A stretch of 64,000 nt of DNA from Paragorgia papillata (lineage: Eukaryota > Cnidaria > Anthozoa > Scleralcyonacea > Coralliidae). Shown in pieces: positions 1 to 11,200 of this stretch. Below the pieces are notes generated by a model, which saw nothing but the letters and a program-made list of their open reading frames with translations, did no database searches and had not been told where the DNA came from. Positions within the stretch are counted from its first letter, which is position 1; every line of letters begins with the position of its first letter. The DNA lies in assembly GCA_035771165.1 (NCBI GenBank), contig JAWNZC010000338.1, positions 1,798,001 through 1,862,000 on the forward strand, given 5' to 3'. Made by a program: the position numbers and the translations under genes.

Positions 1-2655
1 AAAAACTACAGAAGACCCGCTACCTTGTCGTTGGAAATTTGAGAAATTAACGTATTGCGGCACGCGTCTTAGACGAAGCGAAATCTGGAAGAGGTTGAAA
101 TCATTGAATAAATAAATGTAAAGCTTAAGCCTCTTTTATAGAATGCTTGTCAAGCCACATTTATTCATATGCAGTTGGTTTAATTTCCCCTGCGCAATTA
201 TACCGCCTTATCCAACGGTCTACCACGGTCTACCACGGTCTACCATGGGTTTCAAAGGGAATTACATGTATATTAATTTTGTTATATTGTAGTGGTAGAC
301 CGTGGTAGACCGTGGTAGACCGTTGCATAAGGCGGTATATAACTGCGCAGGGGAAATTAAACCAACTACATATGAATAAATGTGGCTTTACAAGCATTCT
401 ATATAAGAGGCTTAACCTTTACATTTATTTATTGAATGATTTCAACCTCTTCCAGATTTCGCTTCGTCTAAAACGCGTGCCGCAATATGTTAATTTCTCA
501 AATTTCCAACGACAAGGTAGCGGGTCTTCTGTAGTTTTTGAAGTTATTAATCTTAATATAAAAAACAATTATGCTCCCATTAACAATTCATTGATGGTAT
601 TATCTGGGGAAATAATTTTTAAACTTAAATAAAATGTTCTATTATGAAATGAAATACACCGTGCTTGTTTTTCCCTAATCGTCATAATGTCAGATATAGA
701 TTCAGTTAAAGCGGGCTCAGATATCAACCAACGGCTGAAATATGAGCGTCATATCTAAACAATAGTAATATTATAAATACATCTCTCTTTCAACAGTTAT
801 CCAAGTATCAAAACCTACATTTTTTTCCATCGACAGAATGCACTTTCTCTCGCAATACTGTTCTAGTAACGTAGATATTATTGAGTAACAAAGAAAGGGC
901 CTCGTAGTAGAGCGCAATCTATACATTTTTAAACGCAAATATCTCTCTACTAATTGCACGAAACAGTCTCAAATTTCACAATTTCTTTATTGACTTTAAC
1001 TTACAAATTGAAATCATATTTTAGCTGTATTTTATACAATATTAAGAAAAATCAGTCAAGGACAGTCCTTGACTGATTTTTCTTAATATTGTATAAAATA
1101 CAGCTAAAATATGATTTCAATTTGTAAATTAAAGTCAATAAAGAAATTGTGAAATTTGAGACTGTTTCGTGCAATTAGTAGAGAGATATTTGCGTTTAAA
1201 AATGTATAGATTGCGCTCTACTACGAGGCCCTTTCTTTGTTACTCAATAATATCTACGTCACTAGAACAGTATTACGAGAGAAAGTGCATTCTGTCCGTG
1301 GAAAAAATGTAGGTTTCGATACTTGGATAACTGTTGAAAGAGAGATGTATTTATAATATTACTATAGTTTAGATATGACGCTCATATTTCCCGTTGGGTG
1401 ATTGATATCTGAGCCCGCTTTAACTGAATCTATATCTGACATTATGATGATTGGGGAAAAACAAGCACGCGTACGGTGTATTTCATTTCATAATAGAACA
1501 TTTTATTTAAGTTTACAAATTATTTCCCCAGCTAATACTATCAATGAATTGTCAATGGGAGCATAATTATTTTTATATTAAGATTAATAGCTTCAAAAAC
1601 TACAGAAGACCCGCTACCTTGTCGTTGGAAATTTGAGAAATTAACGTATTGCGGCACGCGTCTTAGACGAAGCGAAATCTGGAAGAGGTTGAAATCATTG
1701 AATAAATAAATGTAAAGCTTAAGCCTCTTTTATAGAATGCTTGTCAAGCCACATTTATTCATATGCAGTTGGTTTAATTTCCCCTGCGCAATTATACCGC
1801 CTTATCCAACGGTCTACCACGGTCTACCACGGTCTACCATGGGTTTCAAAGGGAATTACATGTATATTAATTTTGTTATATTGTAGTGGTAGACCGTGGT
1901 AGACCGTGGTAGACCGTTGCATAAGGCGGTATATAACTGCGCAGGGGAAATTAAACCAACTACATATGAATAAATGTGGCTTTACAAGCATTCTATATAA
2001 GAGGCTTAACCTTTACATTTATTTATTGAATGATTTCAACCTCTTCCAGATTTCGCTTCGTCTAAAACGCGTGCCGCAATATGTTAATTTCTCAAATTTC
2101 CAACGACAAGGTAGCGGGTCTTCTGTAGTTTTTGAAGTTATTAATCTTAATATAAAAAACAATTATGCTCCCATTAACAATTCATTGATGGTATTATCTG
2201 GGGAAATAATTTTTAAACTTAAATAAAATGTTCTATTATGAAATGAAATACACCGTGCTTGTTTTTCCCTAATCGTCATAATGTCAGATATAGATTCAGT
2301 TAAAGCGGGCTCAGATATCAACCAACGGCTGAAATATGAGCGTCATATCTAAACAATAGTAATATTATAAATACATCTCTCTTTCAACAGTTATCCAAGT
2401 ATCAAAACCTACATTTTTTTCCATCGACAGAATGCACTTTCTCTCGCAATACTGTTCTAGTAACGTAGATATTATTGAGTAACAAAGAAAGGGCCTCGTA
2501 GTAGAGCGCAATCTATACATTTTTAAACGCAAATATCTCTCTACTAATTGCACGAAACAGTCTCAAATTTCACAATTTCTTTATTGACTTTAACTTACAA
2601 ATTGAAATCATATTTTAGCTGTATTTTATACAATATTAAGAAAAATCAGTCAAGG
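1..2655. repeat. Alternating inverted concatemer of a ~796-bp unit
   Basis: The sequence from 1 recurs at 1595 (period 1594, apparently identical). Each 1594-bp period is itself two copies of one ~796-bp sequence in opposite orientation, with symmetry centres near 268, 1064 and 1862. The run therefore reads part S', S, S', S and stops at 2655. The centre at 268 is flanked by three tandem copies of GGTCTACCAC and their complement around a ~45-bp loop; the centre at 1064 has almost no loop. The inverted copies differ by scattered substitutions and small indels, but the direct copies do not, so the palindrome is old and the tandem duplication recent. The 106-aa and 62-aa open frames inside recur with the repeat, resemble no known protein and are not treated as genes. 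It could be a foldback transposon copied in tandem, or partly an assembly effect. Confidence 0.85.
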
Positions 2656-2800
2656 ACAATCTTGGACAATAATAGTTGTAACAGTCAACCCCTCCCCCCG
2701 ATTCAATGTTGTTATATGAAATTCCAGTCCAACATTGTCTCATTTCGGTCAACATTGAATCGGGGGGAGGGGGTGTTACAACATTATTGTCCAAGATTGT
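2656..2800. mobile_element. Small MITE with ~50-bp inverted ends
   Basis: The outer sequences ACAATCTTGGACAATAAT and its complement at 2783-2800 start long inverted arms, including a C-rich tract (2691-2700) matched by a G-rich one (2761-2772). The interior is short. It sits exactly between the concatemer and the LINE relic. No clear target duplication was found. Confidence 0.7.
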
Positions 2801-4023
2801 ACCTTCTGAAGATCTCCAGCGGTATTATTGCACCAGTGTTTAGGGTTATTTATCAGCAGTCCCTGGATGACGGCAATCTGCCATCTGACTGGAAACCTGT
2901 CCTTGTATCTCCAGTTTTTAAGAAAGGTTCTCGCTCTGACCCCAATAATTACAGGCCAAAATCCATTACTTGTGTTCTGTAAAACGTTAGAGCACATGTT
3001 CAATTATTATCTTCCTCGCAGCACGGATTCAGGAAAGGCTTCTCATGCGAGTCACAGCTGATCCTAACTTTACACGACCTAACTAAGAACTTTGATCTGA
3101 AACTTCAAACTGATCTTATCCTGCTTGATTTTTCTATATGGCATTCGATTCTGTCCCACATCAAAGGTCACTTGCTAAACTTTCTGCCTATGGTATACAG
3201 GGCAGCACTTTGCCCTGGATTAAGAGCTTTCTAACAAACCGCACACAAGTGACAGTGATCGATGGCGACCACTCTGATGTGTGTGCAGTGGGCCTCTACT
3301 CTTTCTCTTATTCATTGATGACCTTCCTCAAGGTATCCTCTCTAAGACCCGACTGTTTGCGGATGACTGTATCTTATTACCTTCAGCTTTCCTCTGCACT
3401 TTCTTCGGAAGTGCTCCAAACTGATCTTGATGCCCTATCTTTGTGGGCTTAGAAATGGCAAATGCGTTTCAATTGTGACAAATGTTTCGTAACCACGTAT
3501 CAAGCAAGGCAAGCAAGACACTAAATTTTATCACGCGTAATTTTTATCATTCTACGCGCGAGGTCAAGGCAAGGCTTTACCTTGCTCTTGTTCGTCCCTC
3601 GTTGAAGTATGCTTGCTTCCTTATAGCCAGCGTAATATAAACCTGCTGGAGAAGGTGCAAAGACGTGCTGCATGGTTTGTGAATCGGGACTACTTGATGG
3701 AGTCGAGTATCAGCTCCATGTTATCTGACCTGAGCTGGCCTCTCCTTCCTAAACGCCGTGAGTGCCTCCGCCTAAGCTTCTTTCATAAAGCCACTCTTGG
3801 CCTCAATGCTGTTGACCCAACTCAGTACGCCTGCACCTTATCTGCCGGGGTTACCCGATGGAAACACTCCCAGACACACAAACACTTCTCTGTACGTACT
3901 GATGTCTTTAAGTACTCCCTTTCCCCTCGCACTATCCCTGCCTGGAATAACCTTCCAGAGCAAATAGTTAATAACAAGTGCTCCGAAAGCTTCAGCAAGC
4001 ACGTCCTTTCTTTTCTTAATTAG
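2801..4023 (+). pseudogene. Dead CR1/Jockey-type LINE, reverse transcriptase and C-terminal part
   Basis: Reading across frames gives typical non-LTR retrotransposon RT blocks in order: a DWKPVLVSPVFKKG block at about 2888-2930 followed by NNYRP; GFRKGFSCESQL near 3025-3060; FDSVPHQRSLAKLSAYGI near 3140-3195; IKSFLTNRTQ near 3220; and the catalytic FADD at 3356-3367. A final in-frame stretch (3613-4023) has the VQRRAAWFVNRDY and LSWPLLPKRRECLRL blocks common at the C-terminus of CR1-like ORF2 proteins. At least three frameshifts and a deletion before FADD break the frame. The endonuclease half is missing: the 5' side ends at the MITE. It cannot be active. The CR1/Jockey placement is from motif memory. 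Confidence 0.85.
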
Positions 4024-4477
4024 CTTTAAGTTTATAAATTATTACTTTTATTTTTTAATATTGTAGTATACCGTCAGCTGTAATATAATTTGTTAGTTGT
4101 ATTTAGTTAAATTAGGATTTTATTACTGTAATTTACTTATTAATTTTACATCGGTTGTATGCAATCAGCTTTACCGTTTAAAGATACAGATACACTAACT
4201 ATGATACAATGGATGGTAGCAAGGACATGTTGCAGGGACTGCAGGTATCACCGTATCAATTGTCATTATATCATTGACTAGAAGACCAGTTAATAGCGGG
4301 TTAATTAGCAGATCAGCCTCTCAAACGGACTGTTCATGAAGGATGATATATATGCTTCGTCTCAGTTGACAATCAGTGGAAAAATTTACATATAATAAGT
4401 GATCAATTATCAACTTTAATGGGAGTATTGAATATGAACTATTAGTGCGAGTGCAGAACGCCACTAATTAAGGCACT
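4024..4477. other. LINE 3' tail and unassigned DNA
   Basis: AT-rich sequence follows the LINE stop codon. The first ~170 bp, to a GATACAGATACA tract near 4182, is probably the element's 3' UTR. No other structure is supported in the remainder. Confidence 0.5.
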
Positions 4478-4806
4478 GTTTATATGATCCAGGCCGGTAT
4501 ACGGGGATGTCCCGGATGCCCCGGATGCCCGGCATGAATTTTATCCCGGGTCAAAAAGCGCGTAAATTAAAGGAAATGGAGCAAAAATGCAAAAACTCGC
4601 CTTATAATTATACTATGTTAGAAGTTATTTCACTTTTATTCAGTGTTTTGTCTCTAGACCTGACCGTTTGGACGAATTTCTGACCGTAATATTCAAAGTT
4701 ACAAGCATTGCAGTTCAGTAAACTTCATCCCGGTCTACCGATATATTGCGTTTACAAACTTTTGTCCCACCTGACCGAGATCCCAGTCAGTCCTGGTCTC
4801 CATATA
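4478..4806. mobile_element. MITE with GTTTATATG...CCAGG ends
   Basis: GTTTATATGATCCAGGCC at about 4478-4495 is matched in inverse orientation by GGTCTCCATATAAAC at about 4794-4806. The interior carries CCCGG-rich stretches (4505-4555), and CCCGGTC and GACCGAGATCCC motifs near the right side. Ends of this type are familiar from short MITEs in cnidarian genomes. It has no coding capacity. Confidence 0.5.
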
Positions 4807-5454
4807 AACGTAACTTGGAAAACAACAGTAAATTATCTATACATGCAGGCGGAGATCCCGTACATGCACCGGGACATCCTGGTATATACCGGGATTAAAA
4901 AAACAGACCTTAAAGCGTTTAATTGGAGGAAGCGTAATATTTCAATTCAAGTGAGGATATGCATTGCTTTAGTAACGATTGTTTTAAAACACGACTCAAG
5001 CTCGGATGCGTAGAGTTATGTTTGAAACGTATCTTGAAAATTTAATTGTACCACTGTGCTTCTAATGTAGACGTTCTAAGCAAGGCAACCACTGTGAGGA
5101 CAAAGAACATTATTGCTTCAGCCAGACTTAGGATGTAGGGCCGTGTAATACAAATTCAAGAGAATCTACTACCAATATATCTTCCGATTAAAACATAGCA
5201 AACAGTTAATAGAGCGTCCTAGAATGCCTTGTAACAGACTGGAAGGACACAGACGCGTATTTAACTATTTATCTGTACCCACCGGTAAAACCGCTGTTAA
5301 CCATGCAAATGCAGATAAAGCAGCTGGGTACAGACCGTAAACTGTGGCAGAAGACAGACGCCAATAGAAGAGTGCTGGGATCAGACTACTCAGGTGATTG
5401 AGAAGACCTTCCACAGTAAGTAAAGTATAACTATAAGAGTTAGATAAAATTTAT
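4807..5454. other. Unassigned non-coding DNA
   Basis: No credible gene was seen. The 101-aa open frame ending near 5013 starts inside the MITE and has no protein-like features. A second CCGGGACATCC/ATACCGGG cluster at 4878-4898 echoes the left part of the neighbouring MITE. Confidence 0.5.
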
Positions 5455-5560
5455 CTCTCGAAACGTTAGAAACTACGTTCAATAATTTCGGCAGTACTCA
5501 AACCTTACCATGTTTTTCGATTTGTATTTTAACAGTACACTGCCCACGCAGCACAACTTT
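5455..5560 (+). repeat. Dispersed repeat, copy 1
   Basis: The stretch with GTTAGAAACTACGTTCAATA, CAGTACTCAAACCTTAC and TTCGATTTGTATTT recurs, slightly diverged, at about 51225-51365. The family is unknown. Confidence 0.6.
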
Positions 5561-5815
5561 CTTTCATTGTTTAAAGAAAATATACTTGTTTCACGACAAT
5601 GCGTAAATGTCTAGGAGATTAATTCAAGGACCAGTAAAAACAGTAAAGTTCTCGCAGACAATGTTGCCAAGCAACGTTTCATGAGTAAATAACTTCAAAG
5701 TATTATCTTAATTATAAACTAAACTTAAATATATAAACTAAACTTAAATTTATAATTAAAAATTATATATAATTAAAAATTATTAAATATAATTAAAAAT
5801 TATAAACTAAACTAT

Positions 5816-6078
5816 TTGAATGTACATGTACATGTACATTCAAATAAAAACTTTATTCCGTTATTTTGTGCACAAATTTGCATGCAATTAATTTGTGTTC
5901 AATGTTCAATATTTTCTTTACACTTAATTAATTATAAACTAAACTTGTACATGTACATGTACATGAACATGTACATGTACATGTACATTCAAATAAAAAC
6001 TTTATTCCGTTATTTTGTGTACAAATTTGCATGCAATTAATTTGTGTTCAATGTTCAATATTTTCTTTACACTTAACA
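5816..6078 (+). repeat. Local ~110-bp tandem duplication with (CATGTA)n
   Basis: A block starting TACATGTACATTCAAATAAA and ending TTTCTTTACACTTAA occurs at about 5821-5925 and again at about 5975-6076. Each is preceded by a run of CATGTA hexamers. Apparent open frames here follow the repeat and are not genes. Confidence 0.75.
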
Positions 6079-6420
6079 AACAGTTCTTAAAAACATTGCT
6101 ACGACCAAAACCAAATCAAAACTTACTACAACATTTGAGTAGTACAAAATAGAAAAAGACATATTTGTTCTCCTTTACATAGTTTTGTTTTATAATGACA
6201 TGTACAACATGATATAAATAAAATAAAACAAAACGGTCTAAAAAACTGCCAAATTTCTAAATAATGGCTTGTTTTTTTAAAATATAGAGAAGACTAAAAC
6301 GAGTAAATTGAACACAGTAATTATAAATGAGTTCCAGTCTCTTTTTTAAACCACTTTTTGTAATAGTTCACCGCGCGCTATCTATAGGCGGTGACTAAAC
6401 AAAACTACTATTCTTTCAAA
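6079..6420 (+). repeat. Diverged relative of the 39.3-39.8 kb element interior
   Basis: ATTGCTACGACCAAAACC, AGTTTTGTTTTATAATG, ACATGTACAACAT, AAACGAGTAAA and TTCACCGCG follow in the same order as in 39405-39770. This is an old copy of the same dispersed family. The ACTAAACAAAACTA sequence near 6393 is a worn trace of the ACTAAAACAATTA end. Confidence 0.55.
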
Positions 6421-8424
6421 ACAAAAGAAAGAAAGAAATTGTTATTCAATAGGGTAATTTAAACATCAAATTGCGGCGGCCTGACGAGTATATAGCTGCT
6501 GAGCGGCTGGCTGGTTAGGTAGCTTTATAGTCTGGGTTTCATTTTTTTGTAGCACCCGTGTAAGCCACGGACACAGGGAAGGAGAATATAAGCGATGATT
6601 TATATAGCTTTATAGGTGTTTGACGGAATCGTACGTTTTTGTACCTCCCCGCACCCGTTAATTCACGGACACAGAAACATGGGCTCTGTGAGCGAAAATA
6701 CAAGCGAAATTTTTGACGCCAAACAGGGCACCGCTCTTTAGCACTTTGTCTGGTTTTTAGTACTTAGCGCATTTTTACGTCTTCAGGACAACGTCGACGG
6801 CGAAAAGATATAAGAACTGTTGCTTAAGATTGATTCAATATATAGAAACTAATGTTATTTTATCAGTACATGGGCGTTTTGTAATTTATTGAACGAGCTT
6901 TAAATATTGCATGTAATACTCAGTTCAATCCAAATCATAAAATTTGTATCGCTTTTTAACTGCCATCGTCGTTTTTTTATTGTCTCAGATTCACCGCCTA
7001 ATGAGCCAAGAAAAACGCAGAACAGCTCTTTAAATTATACCGTAATGCATGATATTTATCATGAAGGATCGTATATACTTGCACTTGCGAACCAGTGCTC
7101 GCCATAAACACGTACAGTAACAGACTGAAAAGAAGAATCAAGTCAGAAACTCAGAGGCTAGCTGACCCATACAAAAGTTAAAAATATTTCTTAGACAATT
7201 GTAAAGTTTTGCTAGACTTTTTCAACGTTTTTCTGGAAAGAATGCCAATCTAAAATGTTTCTTTCCAGAAATTTTGTAACCTTTAAAATTCTTAGAAATT
7301 TTATCTCAAAAATATAGGACTAGAAAAGCATTTCAGAGATTCAAACATATGGCCAGAAATGAAGAACAGGGGCCCAATGATTACCGGTTAAAATAATCGG
7401 AGGCTTAGGCAATGGTGAGACTGCAGATAGATCACTCAACCATGCAAGCATGCATGCAGCCTTTCATTAGTACAGCAGCAACATAAACAGTGAAAATAGG
7501 CCAATTTCAAGTCAATTTGACACATCAGTAAAGGACTCGAATGCTTTTAAATTAATCAAACTTTGTTATCGAGATTCTCCTTCGTACAATATATCTGGAC
7601 GTGAGGAGATTATTAACGGCCAACACTTACAGCAGCACAATTAACATTTGAACATACTTAGACAATTCAGACATTTCAATACAATTAATATGGCAGCCAC
7701 TGGTTTTAACGTACTCAATCTTAAAGTCATTCAGGCACAATGAACGTCCATCCTTTAGCCTTAATATAACTGAAGGTATAGTAGTTTAGGGTGTTATAGA
7801 AGTGGGGAAGAAGACAATGCATGTGTTCCTATCGCTTCTGCGCATATAGCATATTTACAATTTTGGCGATGCATCTTGTCACCACGGCATGGTGAATTTT
7901 GGAGAAATTAAAAAATACTTACAAACTACATTTTAGCCACCATAGAAGTTGACAAGTATAAGCCAGCTTTAGTCCTATTTAGAAAGTAAAAAAAAGATTT
8001 TCCAAGAAAATTGGGTGTTTTTCTATAGATATTTTATTAGACTAATTACAAAGAAATAAAAATATCCGACAGCAATAGATATCTATTTTGAAATCTTTTA
8101 GCAGCAAATACGTAGCTTGAATATTTGACAAAACCCCGGACAATTTCAGTCAGGAACCGCGCATTTTAGTTTTTAAAGAGCTCAACTACAACCCTGGCTA
8201 GTAAATTAGGTTTAACAATATTCGTGCAATGCTAAAAATTACTTAAAATAAACCATGAGATTGGTTTCAAAGCTGATGCATTTATATTTATTATATATGA
8301 CTATTTTCGTGAGCTGTCCGGAACGTGAAATCCAGCAATTTGATTGGTTCCTGAGCGGTCCAGAATCTGCCGTTCCGGACCGCTCAGAGAATTTTATAAA
8401 GAAAATGAAGGTTATGTCAGTATA
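6421..8424. other. Unassigned non-coding DNA
   Basis: A ~100-bp block with CACCCGTGTAAGCCACGGAC (6554-6573) is imperfectly repeated ~95 bp later (CACCCGTTAATTCACGGAC). A short stem, TTTCTGGAAAG with CTTTCCAGAAA, lies at about 7231-7271. At 8352-8387 a hairpin pairs CTGAGCGGTCC with GGACCGCTCAG beside GATTGGTTC. No gene is supported. Confidence 0.5.
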
Positions 8425-8450
8425 TATTATTATTGTTATTATTATTATTA

Positions 8451-8541
<91 letters not shown>

Positions 8542-8649
8542 TATATTTTTATAACTTTACTATGTATTATTTCTTTTTCTCTTCTTTTAATTTTATTCAT
8601 TGTTATGCGCATTGAACATCACATGAAATAGCGCAATATATAAATACAA

Positions 8650-8719
<70 letters not shown>
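8425..8719. repeat. Two (ATT)n microsatellites
   Basis: Long ATT/TTA runs at about 8425-8541 and 8651-8719 are separated by ~110 bp of ordinary sequence. Open frames across them code only for poly-Leu, poly-Ile or poly-Tyr. Confidence 0.95.
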
Positions 8720-8722
<3 letters not shown>

Positions 8723-9149
8723 GGAAGAATTATAATTTCAGAACTACTCATTGTTGATATATATCGTACAGTTATATTGTTAGAAATTGTTTCATTTGAT
8801 GTATAGTTTAAGTTTCCATGTTATGTGAAACTTTTTAAAATGTTCAAAATGTTTGCAGCACGGCAAATATCATAGAAACTCAAATGCTCTTTTTTATTCA
8901 ACTACGTAACGTACAACCTTGAGCGATATGTTAAACAAAAGCAATTGAAAAATGCTATTTGGGGTAGAAAGTTCAGGATTCTAGCTAAACGGAAAGTACT
9001 TTAAAAATGGAAAAACATAAGCCATTTTGGTTTAGTTCGCAAGAAAGATGGTGGCGAATACGAGCCTAACCTTTGCCGAGTGTTCACAGAATGTTTACAA
9101 CACTTGTAGTCATATAAAAAACTACTTATTGATCTCGCGGGATCTGGGC
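8720..9149. other. Unassigned; contains a piece shared with 41.25 kb
   Basis: TTTGATGTATAGTTTAAGTT followed by AACTTTTTAAAATG at about 8797-8841 matches 41257-41300, next to a foldback repeat there. Otherwise nothing recognisable. Confidence 0.5.
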
Positions 9150-9271
9150 GGTCTTCAGGCGGCCCAGCGTGAAACTGACAGTAGCGACCATCAACATTTG
9201 AAGTAAGCCCATGCACTTATAGTATATATATATATATATATACTATAAGTGGGCTTACCTCAAATGTTGAT

Positions 9272-9314
9272 GGTCGCTACTGTCAGTTTCACGCTGAGCA
9301 ATCTTCAGGCGGCT
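9272..9314 (-). ncRNA. Type I hammerhead ribozyme (PLE type), minus strand
   Basis: Read on the minus strand: 5' stem I strand GCCGC; CTGAAGA box (complement of 9302-9308); stem II TTGC/GCGT with loop TCA; GAAA; a minimal stem III CTG-A-CAG; cleavage triplet end TA; then GCGACC as the 3' stem I strand. Stem I has one mismatch and stem II one wobble. Short stem III is typical of hammerheads found in Penelope-like elements. Confidence 0.65.
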
Positions 9315-9334
9315 CTTCAGGCAGATCTTCAGGC

Positions 9335-9377
9335 GGCCGCCTGAAGATCGCCCAGCGTGAAACTGACAGTAGCGACC
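9335..9377 (+). ncRNA. Type I hammerhead ribozyme (PLE type), plus strand
   Basis: All core parts are present in order: stem I strand GGCCGC (9335-9340); CTGAAGA (9341-9347), fitting CUGANGA; stem II CGC/GCG around CCA (9349-9357); GAAA (9359-9362); stem III CTG-A-CAG (9363-9369); TA (9370-9371), with cleavage expected after 9371; and GCGACC (9372-9377) closing stem I with one mismatch. It probably derives from the terminal region of a Penelope-like element; it may still self-cleave if transcribed. Confidence 0.75.
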
Positions 9378-9562
9378 ATCAACATTTGAGGTAAGCCCAC
9401 TTATAGTATATTCGCTCTATCTTTACGGTATTGAGCACTTTTCGACATTTCACGAACAACACTTTGTTTGTTTGAATATATATATATATATATAAATACT
9501 ATTTGTTGACCGAGCGTAAGGTCTGTACTAGTGAAATGTAAATTTAACAAACTTTATTTATT

Positions 9563-9597
9563 TATCAACGTTTCGGGGAGCAGCCCCTTTATCAAGA
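9563..9597 (-). ncRNA. Hammerhead-like hairpin in a PLE 3' UTR (degenerate)
   Basis: On the minus strand a TTGATAA box, a GGGGC/GCCCC-type stem and CGAAACGTTG follow in order, about 70 bp downstream of the PLE nuclease relic. The CUGAUGA box is altered and no convincing stem I or III is seen, so self-cleavage is doubtful. The same layout recurs at 18.8 and 61.1 kb. Confidence 0.45.
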
Positions 9598-9654
9598 TAC
9601 AAGTAAAGAAGATGTGAAGGTCCTATATTTATATGTTTACAGACTAATTAAAAT

Positions 9655-9850
9655 TAAAACTTACAACAAAAAAATATTTTTGATTTAAACCATGTGGTAT
9701 GAACGAGTCTAACCTACACGCCCAAAATCCTTCTCGTTGTGACGGTTCATTAACATTCGTCTTAACCATAATATAGTAACATTAAGATATTCTAATCCCC
9801 TATGTCCCTCTTCAAAAAATGTGCATACAAATGTTCTCCTGCTATATATT
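9655..9850 (-). pseudogene. Penelope-like element, C-terminal GIY-YIG nuclease relic
   Basis: Minus-strand translation in two frames gives GEHLYAHFF and EEGHRGLEYLNVTI, and then, after a frameshift near 9800, VKTNVNEPSQREGFWACRL and DSFIPHGLN. This is the C-terminal half of the GIY-YIG endonuclease of many retroelements and mobile elements: the H..EGH.GL strand, a REGFW catalytic-glutamate block and the final P-GLN. The reverse transcriptase is absent from this stretch. The downstream hairpin at 9563-9597 would be in its 3' UTR. It is broken and not functional. Confidence 0.65.
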
Positions 9851-9923
9851 CCCCTTTGACCTTTCCCATATGCTACTCTTAGTATAGTTATTAAACCTTG
9901 ATATATATTTTTAGCATATACCT

Positions 9924-9997
9924 CGCAGGTGAATAGTGCTTTTCAAGCAATCTGATTGGTTCCTCTAGCTCGGGATATCCTGCACTATTCACCTGCG
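9924..9997. repeat. Short palindromic element (GATTGG core)
   Basis: CGCAGGTGAATAGTGC (9924-9939) pairs with GCACTATTCACCTGCG (9982-9997) around a loop with CAATCTGATTGGTTCC. ACAAAATGGCGGCC follows. The element at 10.43 kb has the same plan. Confidence 0.7.
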
Positions 9998-10294
9998 GGC
10001 AAAACAAAATGGCGGCCAGTTTTTCTTTGTTTACCGAAGCCAGGAGATTTTGTTGATAAACAAAGGCTGATGTAGTAGAATAACGAGAAAAGTCAACAAA
10101 ATTAAGTAGAAGAGTATCCATAGGTATGTTTCTTTACCATTTTCTAGCCATTAATATATTCAAAAGTTATAAAAACTGTTTTGTCGACAAATATCGAGTA
10201 CGCCAAGTGCCCAAGTAATGCTAGCAGCTGTGTCTTGCATAAAATACCGAAAAATATAAGAATGTTAAATGTGTTATTTCGTTTATGAAGTATA

Positions 10295-10410
10295 TGCTAA
10301 AACAATTATTCACCTCAGTGTCGGTGAATAGTGTGGATATTCACCTCGCCGAAGTGGCTCGGTGAATATCCAGCACTATTCACCTCCACTTCGGTGAATA
10401 ATTGTTAAAT
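10295..10410. repeat. AACAATTA-terminal palindromic MITE, copy A
   Basis: The ends are CTAAAACAATTATTCACC and GGTGAATAATTGTT. The inner stem is built from repeated TTCACC/GGTGAA units around GCCGAAGTGGCTCGG. It shares its ends, but not its stem, with the elements at 12.58 kb and 38.96 kb. Confidence 0.75.
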
Positions 10411-10427
10411 AATATAGCTACCAATGG

Positions 10428-10512
10428 TATATGAGCTATCTTGCAATCTGATTGACTGCATTACTAACTGTATATCAGCTCATATACAGCGAGTAGTGAA
10501 AAACAAAATGGC
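10428..10512. repeat. Short palindromic element (GATTGA core)
   Basis: GTATATGAGCT pairs with AGCTCATATAC around a loop with GCAATCTGATTGAC. AAAACAAAATGGCG follows, as after the 9.92-kb element. Confidence 0.6.
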
Positions 10513-11200
10513 GACGTAGTTTTCTTAAACAATTGCAGATGAAACTGGCTGGTTTTTTCAACGTATAGCTCAGAAAAACTTGAGCTAAGAAGGGGAAACT
10601 AACATTTAACACAAAATACACAACCCAAATGCACAATTTACAAATGGTAAATCCACTTTAAATTAAAAACCGTCCTAAGAGTTTACAAAACCCGATTTGA
10701 ATTGTCAGGTTGACAATGTTTTGTCATACAAATTAAAATCCACAAGAATTGAACTAACAACACATATTAATGCATGAGTACAACCATTATTACTAGAAAT
10801 ACATAAACGCAACAACTCCTCGCCCGCTTTATATGCATTTTTTGGTTCAGTTCTCGTTCGCGGTTTCTTACTTTTTTCGTTGTTGACAAATAAATATGAC
10901 AAGGCATCATTCAGTTCTCCTCATGACCTAAAAAGCCGTTTGTTTCAAAATTTCTTCATCGTTCTCTCTCGAGTTAGGTAGAATACACCAGAGCAGAATT
11001 CTTCACAAGCTTTGAACAGTTTCAGGACACATCCTTATTCTTTCAGATACATTTCGGTCGGCATCGTTTTCGGTCTTTATTGTATAAATTTTTAGGGTTT
11101 TTTCAGTGGTTTTAAGTCATGTTTATTGTCGCCTCTTCTCTGCTATCTCTATTGCTGTCACATATCTTCTTAGCCTTCTTTCTTTGGTCTTTTTGTATAG
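10513..11200. other. Unassigned non-coding DNA
   Basis: No repeat or gene could be supported. The 65-aa minus-strand frame at 10705-10902 shows no recognisable motif. Confidence 0.5.

Larger units (their letters stand above)
9150..9410. repeat. Palindromic cluster of hammerhead-bearing PLE termini
   Basis: A ~75-bp module reading GCGTGAAACTGACAG TAGCGACCATCAACATTT plus a GTAAGCCC end occurs three times: + strand at about 9160-9208, - strand at about 9238-9315, + strand at about 9335-9410. A (TA)n tract lies between the first two. The right flank, TATATTCGCTCTATC, recurs beside related repeats at 45.4 kb and in the gene array (22.4 kb). Two of the three modules keep a complete ribozyme core. 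Confidence 0.75.

Noticed and set aside
312..2226. Duplicated 106-aa plus-strand frames (312-632 and 1906-2226) and 62-aa minus-strand frames
   Set aside because: They lie wholly inside the alternating inverted repeat, are copied with it, and show no motif or codon signature.
8255..8631. Poly-Leu / poly-Ile / poly-Tyr frames resembling membrane proteins
   Set aside because: They are translations of the (ATT)n microsatellite.
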